This document shows positions 11,244 through 22,214 of a stretch of 64,000 bases of DNA, one piece after another. The stretch spans positions 8,370,001-8,434,000 of the forward strand of contig CM106586.1 of the NCBI GenBank assembly GCA_048013815.1, read 5' to 3'. Below the pieces are notes generated by a model. That model was given only the letters and a program-made list of their open reading frames with translations, ran no database searches and was not told the DNA's origin. This stretch comes from Setoptus koraiensis (lineage: Eukaryota > Arthropoda). The translations under genes and the position numbers were made by a program. The stretch's first letter is position 1. The number at the start of each line of letters is the position of its first letter.

Positions 11244-14130
11244 AGTCTCGTATCCATTGTTATCTATTGCTCATGAAAACTAAATAATAATAACTTGCTA
11301 TATTCAGAAATGGTAAGGCCCTAACAATTATCGAATCCGTCCGCTCGACACACAGTTGCCAGACGGGCAGCTGTTTGTTGTCTATAAATGCCTACCTAAT
11401 TATCTGGTTGTTGTTGTTGATAAAGTTCATCCCAGTCAGTCGTCGAAAGAATGACAGGTGAACTTGAAACAAGATGATAGGCGCAATGATAATGAGTAAC
11501 TCGAGCACATTGCGTTGCCATTCAGGTTATCGCCATGTGTGATAGTTCAAGATTATATTCAATTAGTGCTTGCGCGTCTAGAGAAACTAAACAACAACAT
11601 TAATTAGTTTATTTAGCTATTAATTGTTAGCTGGTCGTTTGCAGCAATCAATGCTGCAAATGTTTCATTGGAGTCATTGCACCTGTCTCATGGTGCTGAC
11701 GCTTCGAGAATTGCGCAATTGATTGCTGGCAAATAGCTTGCTGACAGTGAGTTTCGTATATCAGTTTGCTATTATTGTATCAGTTAGTAAAGAAAGTTTG
11801 TATGTTGAGCGTGAAAATACAGATGGATTGCATGATGATTGCACACAGTATAAAGTACACCCACAACACATAAACAAACAAACAATCACCTGTCTCTCTG
11901 TCTCTAAATTAATTAGATCAATTTGCGAGGGATGCAACGTGAGAACTCACATATACATGGGTATAATCTTGCATCGAGCAGGCTGCTGCTGTTGTTGTTG
12001 CTGTTGCTGTTGTAGGCAGCAAAATAGAATGCAATGAGGGAGAGAGTGAATAAATTAGTTTAATTTAATTACCGACTTGATGAGAGATTCAGACTGGCGG
12101 CAACTGCCAAGGAGATTTATAATGGAATGGATGGTTTATATGCTTATGTTTATAATGGTTGGTGGCGATAAAAGTTGCCAACTCATCGACAACGAATAAG
12201 CGTTTGTTGTTGATGAGCCTATGGGAGAGTCAGTGCAGCATGCAGCCGGAGAACGCTTCGAAAATTGGTGGCCGCCAGCCGAACGAAACTGCCAACGAAT
12301 GGCTACACTCCAAAAGAACTCCCTCTGCGAGCTGTTACCATTAGACGGATCTCAGCAACACTGCAATGCACAAAGTCAGCAAATAGACCCACAACTTGTA
12401 AGTTGGCCAGTGCCATGTGTGTGTCATCATATAAATTATTAGAGAGCAAAAGGTGATGAATAAAACAAGCGGATAATATGATATGAATAATAATCATTTT
12501 TAGTATTTTTATATACTGTACGGCACAGCTCATACACAGCGAAACACAGTATGCAGTTCGGCGAGCTGTCAATAAAATCGCCATCTCGTTTATCGTTTAT
12601 AGCTAGCTGATAGCTGTAGTGTTGTTGTTGTTGTGCCACTTTCACTAACTAGCTACACAACTAACCAAATAATAACATAGCTAGCTGGCTAACAGTAGAA
12701 ACAACAACAACAGCAGCAACAAATAATGATAACAATAAGAGAGAAATTGTTTTTATAGTGATGGTATTAAGTGTATAACCTTGCATCAGCAACAATAGAT
12801 TTTTCTCTCTTTCTCTCTTGTTGCTTGTTGTTTATACACTTGTTGCTGGCTGTTGTTTACATGACTGTTTGCGTGAATAGTCGGCCGGGCCGGCATCACA
12901 GCAGCACCAGCAGCAACGTATAATAATTGCAACAAGATGATTGATCTAGATACTACCAGCTCCAAGTGTTATTATTGTTACTATAGAGACAATTCGTGTG
13001 CCCGGCTGGCACATTGTTTGTACTTTTGGTTCGCAAAAGTGTATCAATGAGCGCAATTCAATTCACCTTGGCTGCCTGGCATATCGAGCCAGCGATATCA
13101 AGCCAGCAATATCAGAGCAGCGGTGATATTGTCAAATGAGCTGCACCACTTTACTATTCAGCGGCAGCAACAAACGGCGAGTAGCAACAAGCCAACGCAA
13201 CAACAACAACAACAGCAGCAACAACGGCAATCAAACTGAATATAGTAAATCAAATCATGGCAACAACAAATCGGATAAAATCTCATAGAATGGCACGAGA
13301 TTTGTTTTGTTTGTTTGTTTATTGCTTTAGCGCACTTATCGCAGCTTGTCAATGACAACAAGAGATGCCTCCACAATGGCATCGATCAGCTCTCGCTTCC
13401 GGTTGTTGCGCACACAATTCAGCCATGGAGGCGATCGTTTGCCAACGATCCTCTCCAGTCGCTTTCTCGATCCTCTGCCGTGCCTCTAATCCGGTTTGCC
13501 TGTGATTGATTGGCAAGCTGCATGGATCGTGCTAAATTTAGACAAGTTTGCCAACCAACAATCAATCAGGAAATTGGATCAATGTTCGTCGAGCGTTTAT
13601 TGTTTGTGATTTGCAATTTCTCATTTGCTCTCTCTCTCTCTCTCCATTCGACTTTTGACCTGTGACTTTTGATCGCCAGATCGACTGTTGCGCAACCACT
13701 GCGCTGTTGCAGCACTGGCACTGTCGCGTCACTCGCACCGTCGTATCACGGTCAATCTCGGCCCGTTTGCCACCTGTCGGATTCTATTGGCTCTACCTGT
13801 TGGACGTGAGTGGGCGCGTCGAGCCCGACAGTGGCAAACAGCGGACAACAGCAGATAGATAGTTGTCAACTGTCGCCCGTCTCAAATGGGACTGTGTGCC
13901 GGCCTGGCCCAACCGAACCGGGCTTGCTCGAGCGCTCGAACGCGCCAGACAATGGCAATGGCCCGACAAACAACAGAAATCTCTGGCAATTTCTTGTTCA
14001 GCGTGATGATCGAGCATTGATTAATCGGCTTTCACGTCTGTCTTTGTGTCTTTGTTTGTTGTTGGTCGCTCACAAGTAGCGTGCAGTGGACAGTACGGAT
14101 AAACAGCGGATAAACAAGCACACATCTTAC

Positions 14131-14242
14131 CTGTTGGAGCTCTCGTGGCCGCTCTTGTCGCTGCTGTTGCCGGATACAATGTTGTGCGCGGACATCGCCG
14201 TTCGAGCTACCTGTTGGCGTTGCGGCTCGGTCGATTGGTGTG
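14131..14242 (-). other. Candidate 5' coding exon of an unidentified gene
   Basis: On the minus strand a pyrimidine-rich acceptor (TTCTTGCTCTGTCTAG) is followed by 112 bp and then a strong donor (CAACAG|GTAAGATG). An ATG at 14195 opens 21 codons plus two bases (MSAHNIVSGNSSDKSGHESS...), so the exon would join a later exon in phase 2. I could not find that exon; it would lie at lower coordinates. A first coding exon with a long following intron fits, but with no homology recognised this could be chance. Confidence 0.3.
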
Positions 14243-15008
14243 CTAGACAGAGCAAGAAATGAGAAATGAAAGTATTGTTAAATGTGTGTGACTGTGTTAC
14301 GACACACACACACACACGAGATAAAATGAACAAAAAGAAAGGATTTTGGGCACGAGCAAGCGGCCAGGTGAGCGAACGCAACACAGGCAGCCAATTGGGC
14401 AAACAATCGTGGTCAACACACTTGAGTGAGGTGCCTAACATGGCCTAACATGACGTAACATATGGCTGTTGTGGGAGAGGTCAACAGCGAACGTGCGGCA
14501 ACAGGTTGTCGGTTGTTTTGGCTCATAAGTGCTACTTTTGTCAAGTTTGCTGCGAAAGTGTGTGTGTGTGTGTCTGCAAAACACTGATTGATTATTGTGA
14601 TTAGTTATTTGTTCTTTTGTTTGGCCGTGTGTTATGTGACCAAGTGGCTTAATTGTTTGTGTGCAAAATGGCAAATGTCTCTCAAAATGCACTTGTCCCA
14701 TTGTGTGTGTGTGTGTGTGTGTGTCGCTTGTCTTTGTTGGCCAACACAACACATTGCGTGTCAATATTATCGCCGACAGGTGAGCCTACGCAACCGCAAT
14801 TGGCGATCGCCAGCCTCTGTGGGCCAGCCGAGCGATTCGCTGGGCGATTTCGTGCGTCGTTTGCGGTTGCGACTCGCGATCGGCGCCGTCACTCGGTCAT
14901 TCGGAAGCAGTGCAACATTGGATGAATAATACACAAATACGACAGCAACAACAACAACCACAACGACAGTACTAGTAGCAACAATAATGATAGATAAGAT
15001 GGGCAGCG

Positions 15009-17333
15009 ATGGCTCAACTTCACGAAGAAACAACCATCATCAACAGCAACAGCAGCAGCGCCAATGAGCAGCAGTATCAGGTGTCGCTAAAAGTGGCCAT
15101 AGCCGCCATACTGACCTGTTTGTTATTGCTCAAATTAAATAAATGGATAAAACAACGCAAGCGCCTAGTGGACACCATAGAGAAAATGCCCGGCCCGCCG
15201 GTGCATCCGTGGCTGCCCTGGCTGGGCCACACCATAGTGATTTTGTATTTAGATGGACAGAGTTACGAGTTTGGCACCTATGTGCTCATATATCAGATGA
15301 TAGCCGCCACTAATGTCGTTTATCCCGACCAGGGTATTTGTCGCATGTGGCTGGGCATGAAACCGTTCGTGTTGTTGTATTCGCCCGAGAACGTCGAGTG
15401 CATATTGTCGTCGGTGAATTTGATAGACAAGGCGTCAGAGTACAGATTCTTGCAGCCGTGGCTGGGCCACGGCCTCGTGACCAGCTCGCGCACAAAGTGG
15501 CGCCAGCGGCGCAAAATTCTCACGCCCGCCTTCCATTTCCAGATATTGACCGACTTTTTGCCCATCATCAACGACGAGGCCACCAAGCTGGTGGAGAAGG
15601 TGTTCAGACTGTGCGGCGAGCCGGCACCCAACGCGACGGACCGAGATAATGCGACAAACCGAGATGATGCGACAGACCGAGATAATGCGACGAATCAACC
15701 TAGCGCGACGGATAATCGATATAATGGCAAGCGAGGCTACTCGACGGACCTGACGCCGCTGATAACAATGTGCACACTGGACACCATTTGCGAGACCGCC
15801 ATGGGCATCAAAATCAACTGTCAACAGAGCGACCGCACGCACGAGTACGTGGACTCGTTGCACGAGCTGGGCGAGCTCATCTTGGTGCGCGTCATGCGCC
15901 CCTGGCTGTGGCCGGACGCGATATTTTACATGACACCGTCGGGCCGGCGATTCACCCGATGCCTGAAACGAATGCACAAGTTCACCATGGACGTCATAGT
16001 GAACCGGAAGCAGGCCTGGCAGCGTCAGCTCAACCTGGACAAGGCCGCAAATGGCGACCGGAAGTGCGCAAACGACAGCACCCTCGACGACATCAAGCAG
16101 TCGGGCTTCTTTTCGGAGCCGGGCCAAAACAGGCGGCTGGCCTTCTTGGACCTGCTGTTGCAGCAGCATTTGCTGGCCAACACGCTCACGCTCGAGGACG
16201 TTCGCGAGGAGGTGGACACATTCATGTTTGCCGTGAGTAACCCACATCCGCTCCGAACAGCCCAACCCAATTGTGCCCATAAGTACCCAATTCTGACCCA
16301 CCCTTCCGACTCTCCGTCCCCCCGTTTCCGACTTTTTTCCGATTCTACGAATTTCCGAATTTCCGAATTTCCGAATTTCCGAATTTCCGAATTTCCGAAT
16401 TTCCGAATTTCCGAATTTTCGAATTTTCGAATTTCACAATTTCCGAATTTTCGAATTTCACAATTTCCGAATTTCCGACCGATTTATTCGAAATAAAACC
16501 CAAAATGAACGCAAACGCAGGGCCACGACACCACGGCCATGGCCATCAGCTGGACGCTGTACATGCTCGGTCTGCACGAGGACATACAAGAGCGGATACG
16601 GGCCGAGGTGGACGCAATCATGAGCTTGGACGATTATGAGGATCCGGCCGACAGGGGCGTGCTCACCAGCGATGTCACCAGCGAACATCTGAGACACATG
16701 AAATATCTCGATTGCGTCCTCAAGGAGGTGCAACGACTCTGGCCCACGGCGCCCTTCATAGCGCGCCAAATAACCGAGGATGTGTCCGTGCGTAAGTGTC
16801 TCAACCAGCAGCGGGCCTCGCCTCGTTGGCTGCCATTACGTAATGCACAAATCGTTTGATTGGCCACCGTTTGTTTGTATCAATATTCTAATTGCTCTCA
16901 TTACTCTCATTGCTGTCATTGCTATTGCCGATATCATCAAATATACAAATCAAATATTGCAGCGGAGGGCTACGTCATACCGCGCGGGTCCACTTGTGTC
17001 ATTTTCACTCACATGCTGCATCGCAATCGCAAATACTTTCCGCGGCCGGAAATGTTCAATCCGGACAGATTCTTGCCGGAGAATTCTGTTGGCCGGCACC
17101 CGTTTGCGTACGTGCCCTTCAGTGCGGGACCGCGCAATTGCATCGGGCAAAAGTTTGCCCAAATGGAACAAAAGGTTATAGTGGCGAAATTCGTCAGAAA
17201 TTTCTACATCAAGGCGCTCGATCCGAGAGACAAATTGGTTGTTGTGGGCGAAATGGTTTTGCGCACCCGCAACGGACTCAACGTGCGGCTAGTGCCCCGT
17301 TACGAGCGCACGGCCAGCTCGGCCGCCCAATGA
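15009..17333 (+). CDS. Cytochrome P450, CYP4 family (3 exons)
   Basis: ER-anchored haem monooxygenase; CYP4 enzymes typically hydroxylate fatty acids, hormones or xenobiotics. Exons are 15009-16232, 16521-16791 and 16963-17333 (introns 288 and 171 bp, GT-AG), giving 621 residues. Visible landmarks are an N-terminal membrane helix (residues about 28-43) and the MPGPP hinge. The CYP4 signature EVDTFMFAGHDTT is split by intron 1 after FMFA. The K-helix ExxR is in LKEVQR, then come FNPDRFLPE and the haem loop PFSAGPRNCIGQKFA. It is about 100 residues longer than usual, partly because of an 18-bp tandem repeat (15630-15719) that adds a low-complexity insert, and a loop before the I-helix. The coding region is GC-rich, unlike the AT-rich neighbouring genes. 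Confidence 0.93.
15630..15719 (+). repeat. Five 18-bp tandem repeats inside CYP4 exon 1
   Basis: Units of 18 bp on the theme AACGCGACGGACCGAGAT repeat five times, with decay towards the end, and encode six-residue units such as NATDRD and DATDRD. The insert falls in a surface region between the FHFQILTDF segment and the STDLTPL segment. It keeps the frame. Confidence 0.9.
16350..16477. repeat. 8-bp minisatellite in CYP4 intron 1
   Basis: The unit ATTTCCGA repeats about a dozen times with variants (ATTTTCGA, ATTTCACA). It occupies nearly half of the 288-bp intron. Confidence 0.9.
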
Positions 17334-20172
17334 GGTATCACTGGCGTACCCATGCCAACGATCACAAGTCAGATATCTGACGACATTAGTCTAGTCGGTG
17401 CGGCCAGACTTCAGGCGAGTTGCCGCTGAAAAGAGTGGCAAAAAATGGTCGCTGCGACGAAAACGAAGCTCATATATATAGCTCACATATGCGGGAATAT
17501 TTCAATTCTGAATAGAACACTATTAACGGCAACATTTAATTGGCTAACGGCGATGGATACATTTGGCACGGCTGTCGTAGTCTGGCTAGACTCTTGTTTG
17601 GTCGCTTGTTTCAGACACGAAACAAAGAGCAAAGAAAAGATGCAAAGTTGTCTGAATTGGCTTTTTTCGGCCACTCTCCCACAACCGGTGGCGGCAGCAC
17701 AAGATTGTATCTGAGTTATCAAGTTATCGTTGTATCAATTGTAAACACACCATCAACACATACGACTGTACAGTTTTTGCATCTATTGATGATGACATTT
17801 TTGTTAGAGAGTAAATAAGCTTGCTTGAGAGGAAGAATATAAAAAACAGCCACCGACAAGAGGGGCCGAACATGATTTATATCATTCGACGGAGCGTGAC
17901 GGCATCCACTTACTTACATAATAATTCAATTAGCGTCACCATTTTATCTCGTCAGGCACACTTTTGCTTCTTGTGTTTGCTTATATATTCATCGCCGCTA
18001 ATTGCGTTTCTTCGTCGTACTTCCATCAGACGGCACCAACCGAATGGCGATGGTCGGCCCCGTATCAAATCAGTTGTATGTTGTGCTCATTACGTATACC
18101 AATCCGCACAACAGATCCGGTTGCAACAATGATTGCGGTGATACAGTCCAACACGGCTGATATCGGCGGTTGTCGTCGTGATTGCATAATGATTGTGCGG
18201 CCACCGCACAAGCGACCATTGGTCATGTATCAACAACAGCAACAACAGCAACAACAGCAACAGCAACGGCAACGGCAACAACAGCAACAACGACAACAGC
18301 GACAGCAACAACGACAACAACAACGAGACGGGAGCACTCACATACGAACATAGTCGCATACCGACACGGTCGCATACTGACACGGTCGCATACTACTCAC
18401 AAATGAGCCAGGTATAATCAGCAATGAAAAATGATGATGAAATTTATATAGCTGCCGTGTGTAGCCGTCTAGGCAACTTGCCTACCTGTTCACCTGTTAT
18501 TCAAACAAGAATGATTATCATGATCCGGCGCTACAGAGTTGAGAGTGAATTAAAGCAGAGCCCTGCTCAAACTGTATATTAAACTACATAATGCTGATGG
18601 TGGCGTCATTAATTGAGCCCCCTTTGCCCGTCCATTGGCTGTCTGTCGCTGTCTGGGTCACTAACTGGGTGGGTAACAACAATTGTTGCTGCTCACAACG
18701 TCACACAACAACCGATTACGCAACAACGTATCATATAAATATATATATCTATTTTCCCATGTCTGTCGGGCGGCTGTCACCCAATATCACCCAGTATGGT
18801 ACACACTACGATACTGGCAACAACAGGTACATTAAAATACTAATGTTTGTCTTGCTGGCTGGCCAGTGACTTGATAACCGGGCGGCGGGCGGGCAAGGGC
18901 GTTGTTGTTGTGCATGGTTGTTAGCTCGCAAGTCAATTGTCTCCTCTTACCTGTAGTGCGAGCATAATCATAATCACCATATAATAACATGGCTTATTAC
19001 TAATATTAACCCATGGCCCAGCGCAATGTCAGCTAATGGAATGATGATAAACTCAACAGCAAGTGAACTTGTTGCTGGTTTGTTTGTTTGTTTGTTTGTT
19101 GTTCTCGTGAACTTGGTGTTTTCAACTATTGAACCAAAATACCAAAAATAATAATACGCAAATGATAATAATTGGCCACACAACAACTAACGTGTAGTTA
19201 TCTGCATATAGTTACACAACCGTTAGTGCAAACAATAACCGAAATGATCGTCATTTTTCACCAAAGCGAACGCTAAATCAATCATCTCACAGCGCTCTCG
19301 CTGACTATCAATAAAAACTAAACTACCAAGCGAACAGCTTTAATTGACACTTTATACACACTGCACTCTGTATACGAGTTACATATGACAGAGTGATTGA
19401 GATGCATAATCAATCAGAGTTGCTAACATAGGCATTATGTGATTAAATTGCGTAATCAAGTGCCAGTGAACAGCCCGGGGCTACACTAATTCATCGCGAA
19501 AAAAAAACAGCGATACATCATATGTATTCATGAACTGGCTTGCAAGTGTAGCCTTTTCGCTCTAATGCCCAACGGAACACTCTCTCGTATACTCATTCAA
19601 TATAAAATATTCATGTATCGCATTTCCTGAATCCGTGCGAGTTCACATTGGTATTATGGTGACGTAAATATGATCTAGACAGTGACGATCACAATCCGAC
19701 CAGAGCCAGCCCATCTCACGTCTACATTCACAGATACTATGGCAAGCTTGAAAATCAAACACACCATTAGACAAATCGCCTCTTCCTGCTGATGTGGCTT
19801 CCGTATCTGCAGGACAAGTCTACAGAATCATGATAACTGCTCCATAACTGTGATTGTGGAGCAATCATGATTTTATGGATATCGACTGGCATTAAGATTG
19901 TCGAATTGACTTTGTGAATTCACAGAGCGGCAAAAACAACAGCCTTATGACGCTCTCCGCGAGTCTAAAAATAAATTTATTAGAAGGTCGCGGGACGAAT
20001 CATGGTCGCTTGTTGCCCGTCGTTGGGGGAATGATTTTTACGTTTTGTTGACACAACAAAATATAAAATAATAAAAAGTTAGTCAGTGCGTTGGTGGTAT
20101 CTTGATCAACTTTCAATCCAATTATATCTGGCAACATTATTATCTTTATCGATAAGATTGCATAATCCGAGG
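17334..20172. other. Intergenic region between CYP4 and secreted gene A
   Basis: No convincing gene. It contains a CAA/CAG tract (18232-18325), a 16-bp tandem repeat (18354-18394) and TTTG runs near 19078-19098. The last 500 bp belong to the first unit of the tandem duplication described at 19655-22560. Confidence 0.5.
18232..18394. repeat. CAA/CAG tract followed by 16-bp tandem repeat
   Basis: 18232-18325 is CAA/CAG/CGA triplets. After a short gap, 18354-18394 holds two and a half copies of a 16-bp unit (TCGCATACCGACACGG, then TCGCATACTGACACGG). Confidence 0.85.
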
Positions 20173-20697
20173 ATGTTGTTACTACCATTCTTAGCTGTCT
20201 TAGGTGGCGTATTAGTGAAGGTGGTAAATTGTGAGCCCAATTATGATCCCGAAGCGCTCGAATCCATGCTCAATGGAATAATTGACTCTTACAAAACGCA
20301 TGGAAGTATTGCTATGACGCAACTAACTGATTGGGTTCAAAATTGGAATGATCTCCAATACTACGTGAAGGAAGGCGATGAGATTGCAATGAATGTAGCC
20401 AGCAAAAATGGGGACATGAACAGAGACATCCATGAGTGTCTAGACGCAATAAAAAAGAATGAGCACCTATGGTCGCTTGACGACAAAGAATATGAGGTTA
20501 TAAAGGAAAGTTCCCGATCTCAGATATCACCGGAAATGATCAAAAAGTCAGAAATTGTGCGTTCCGCTGTCGAGAGCATAAAAGCGTCGTGCAGGATATT
20601 GGACTGGACGCCATTTACCGATCTTACTAGAGATATAAACACATTCGCGGCAACGTGTCGAGTTGCTCTTCGTTTCTTCGACGATGATGATGATTAA
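20173..20697 (+). CDS. Uncharacterised secreted protein, paralogue A
   Basis: I do not recognise the family. The 174-residue product begins with a signal peptide (MLLLPFLAVLGGVLVKVVNC) and continues as a predicted mostly helical protein. Four cysteines are shared with paralogue B: one at the mature N-terminus, then in HECLDA, ASCRILDW and ATCRVA, so two disulphides are likely. Shared landmarks are TQLTDWVQNW, LQYYV, EYEVIKESSRS and LDWTPFTDLTRDIN. It ends in an Asp run (FFDDDDD). I chose the ATG at 20173 because the homologous ATG in paralogue B starts the same leader. An initiator-like TCAGT lies about 90 bp upstream. Secretion is supported by the leader; the function is open. Confidence 0.75.
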   Translation: MLLLPFLAVLGGVLVKVVNCEPNYDPEALESMLNGIIDSYKTHGSIAMTQLTDWVQNWNDLQYYVKEGDEIAMNVASKNGDMNRDIHECLDAIKKNEHLWSLDDKEYEVIKESSRSQISPEMIKKSEIVRSAVESIKASCRILDWTPFTDLTRDINTFAATCRVALRFFDDDDD

Positions 20698-21686
20698 TAC
20701 ATGTGGCTCGAGGTGCTCATCTACAGGGACGCGGAATCATGGATATACGCTGCGAGATATCGATGATTGCAAGAATATAAAGAGAGACATTCGACATTTG
20801 ACTTTGATTAAACTTCCTGCCTAAAACGTAATCTATCTACTAATCTGTCTGTATTATTATTAGGAAACTTTGGCTGCAGTTGTGAATGTTGTGCAAATAG
20901 AGCCGAATGCTGTATCGCTGAATCGATGGTGACGCTAGTGCCATTGGAACTTTGATTTTATTTTCATCAGTTTTCGACACAAGTTTTGCCCGATAAAGTT
21001 CCTCTGACGTGAATAAGATATAGACAGTGAAGATTCACATCCGAATAGAGCTTTCCTCTCTATAGTCTAGATTCACATGATGTTATGACTCACTTGAGGT
21101 AGGGTGGGGGGCAGGGTAACAATTTTGGATTTTCACAATTTTTCTTTTTCTCATTCGACGCCCCCTCTCGGTCAAAATCAAACACATCATCAGACGAATC
21201 CCTACTTTCGGTTGATATGGCTTCCGTTTCTGCCGGAAAAGTCTCTAGAATCGCGATTACTCTACAACTGATTGTAGAGTAACCATGATTCTATGGATAT
21301 TGACTGGCATGATGATTGTCGAATTGACTTTTAAAAGAGCGGTAAAAATAACAACAACGTGGCGCTCTATCCAAAGAGTCTAAAACTTAACCTATTAGAA
21401 AGTTTATTTTTATGCACATCAATGTCTGGTCACATTCCAGAAATTCGTAGCCAAGGGAGATATGCTACAACATGTAAAATAGTAGAATAGCTAAAATATG
21501 TTGCTAGTGAGTTTATTTTTGGAATGGGACGAATCACTGTCGCTTGTTGCCTGACTTTTTACGTTTTGCATAACGAAATATAAAATAACAACTAAGCTAG
21601 TGTGTTAGTGATATCTCGATCAACTTTCAATTCAATTATATACGAAAACATTATTGTTACTATCGATTAGATTGCATAATACGAAG
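20698..21686. other. Spacer between the two secreted paralogues
   Basis: This contains the 3' flank of copy A and the 5' flank of copy B, recognisable by homology between the two units. It also holds a short VPS33A-derived segment (listed separately) and a G-rich stretch near 21101-21118. No further gene is seen. Confidence 0.55.
21421..21488 (+). pseudogene. Short VPS33A gene fragment
   Basis: About 65 bp here match VPS33A exon 2 at about 23791-23858: TGTCTGGNCACATTCCAGA, a CCAAGG-AGATATGCTA block and AAAATAGTAG are shared, with substitutions and a small insertion. The same orientation as the parent is kept. It is absent from the corresponding position of duplication unit A, so it arrived after, or was lost from, one unit. 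Non-functional. Confidence 0.7.
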
Positions 21687-22214
21687 ATGTTGTTATTACC
21701 ATTCTTAGCTGTTTTAGGTGGCCTGTTACTGAATGGGGCAAAATGTGAACCCGATTATGAAGCCGACACGCTCGATGATATGCTAACTGGGATAATCAAC
21801 TCTTACTATAGGCATGGAAGTCTTGCTTTGTCGCAACTGACTGATTGGGTCGAAACTTGGGACGATCTCCAATACTATGTGAATCGAGGAGATGATACTG
21901 CAATAGCTGCAGTCAATTATAGAGCGGCTAGAAATTTAAATAGAAAGATCCGAGATTGTCTCGAGGCAATGAGTTACCATCGGCACCTATGGTCGCTTAA
22001 CGACAGCGAATATGAGGTTATACAGGAAAGTTCTCGATCTAATATATCGCGGGATATGATGAGAAGAATAGAAACTGTGCGTCGCGCAGTCAATTACGTA
22101 AAAAGAGAGTGCAGCGTATTGGACTGGACACCGTTTACCAATCTTACTAGAGATATCAACAGATTTGCAGCAATGTGTAGAACTGCTATTTGTTTCTTAG
22201 ACGAGCGTGAATAA
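21687..22214 (+). CDS. Uncharacterised secreted protein, paralogue B
   Basis: 175 residues, roughly 60% identical to paralogue A by eye, with the same leader (MLLLPFLAVLGGLLL), the same four cysteines and the same SQLTDWVETW, LQYYV, EYEVIQESSRS and LDWTPFTNLTRDIN blocks. The differences are concentrated in the middle (an added Arg-rich stretch, NYRAARNLNRK) and at the tail, where the acidic run of A is replaced by LDERE. Both frames are intact despite clear divergence, which suggests both are under selection. The family is not recognised. Confidence 0.75.
   Translation: MLLLPFLAVLGGLLLNGAKCEPDYEADTLDDMLTGIINSYYRHGSLALSQLTDWVETWDDLQYYVNRGDDTAIAAVNYRAARNLNRKIRDCLEAMSYHRHLWSLNDSEYEVIQESSRSNISRDMMRRIETVRRAVNYVKRECSVLDWTPFTNLTRDINRFAAMCRTAICFLDERE

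Larger units (their letters stand above)
9741..15008. other. Gene-poor, CAA/GTT-rich intergenic region
   Basis: About 5.3 kb without a convincing protein. It is dominated by CAA, CAG and GTT trinucleotide clusters, notably 10097-10130, 11185-11243, 11983-12015 and 13198-13225, with short CA/GT runs. Good donor-like sites on the plus strand (GTGAGTGG at 13806, GTGAGCC at 14780) could mark non-coding 5' exons of the P450. One plausible minus-strand exon is listed separately. Confidence 0.45.

Noticed and set aside
13320-13500. A minus-strand run of about 60 open codons that looked coding (NRKRELIDAIVEASLVV)
   Set aside because: It has no start codon, a poor upstream acceptor and no recognised family, and I could not link it in phase with the exon at 14131-14242.
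15435-16301. A 288-codon minus-strand open frame
   Set aside because: It is antisense to CYP4 exon 1; GC-rich coding DNA often leaves the opposite strand open, and the translation has no recognisable motif.
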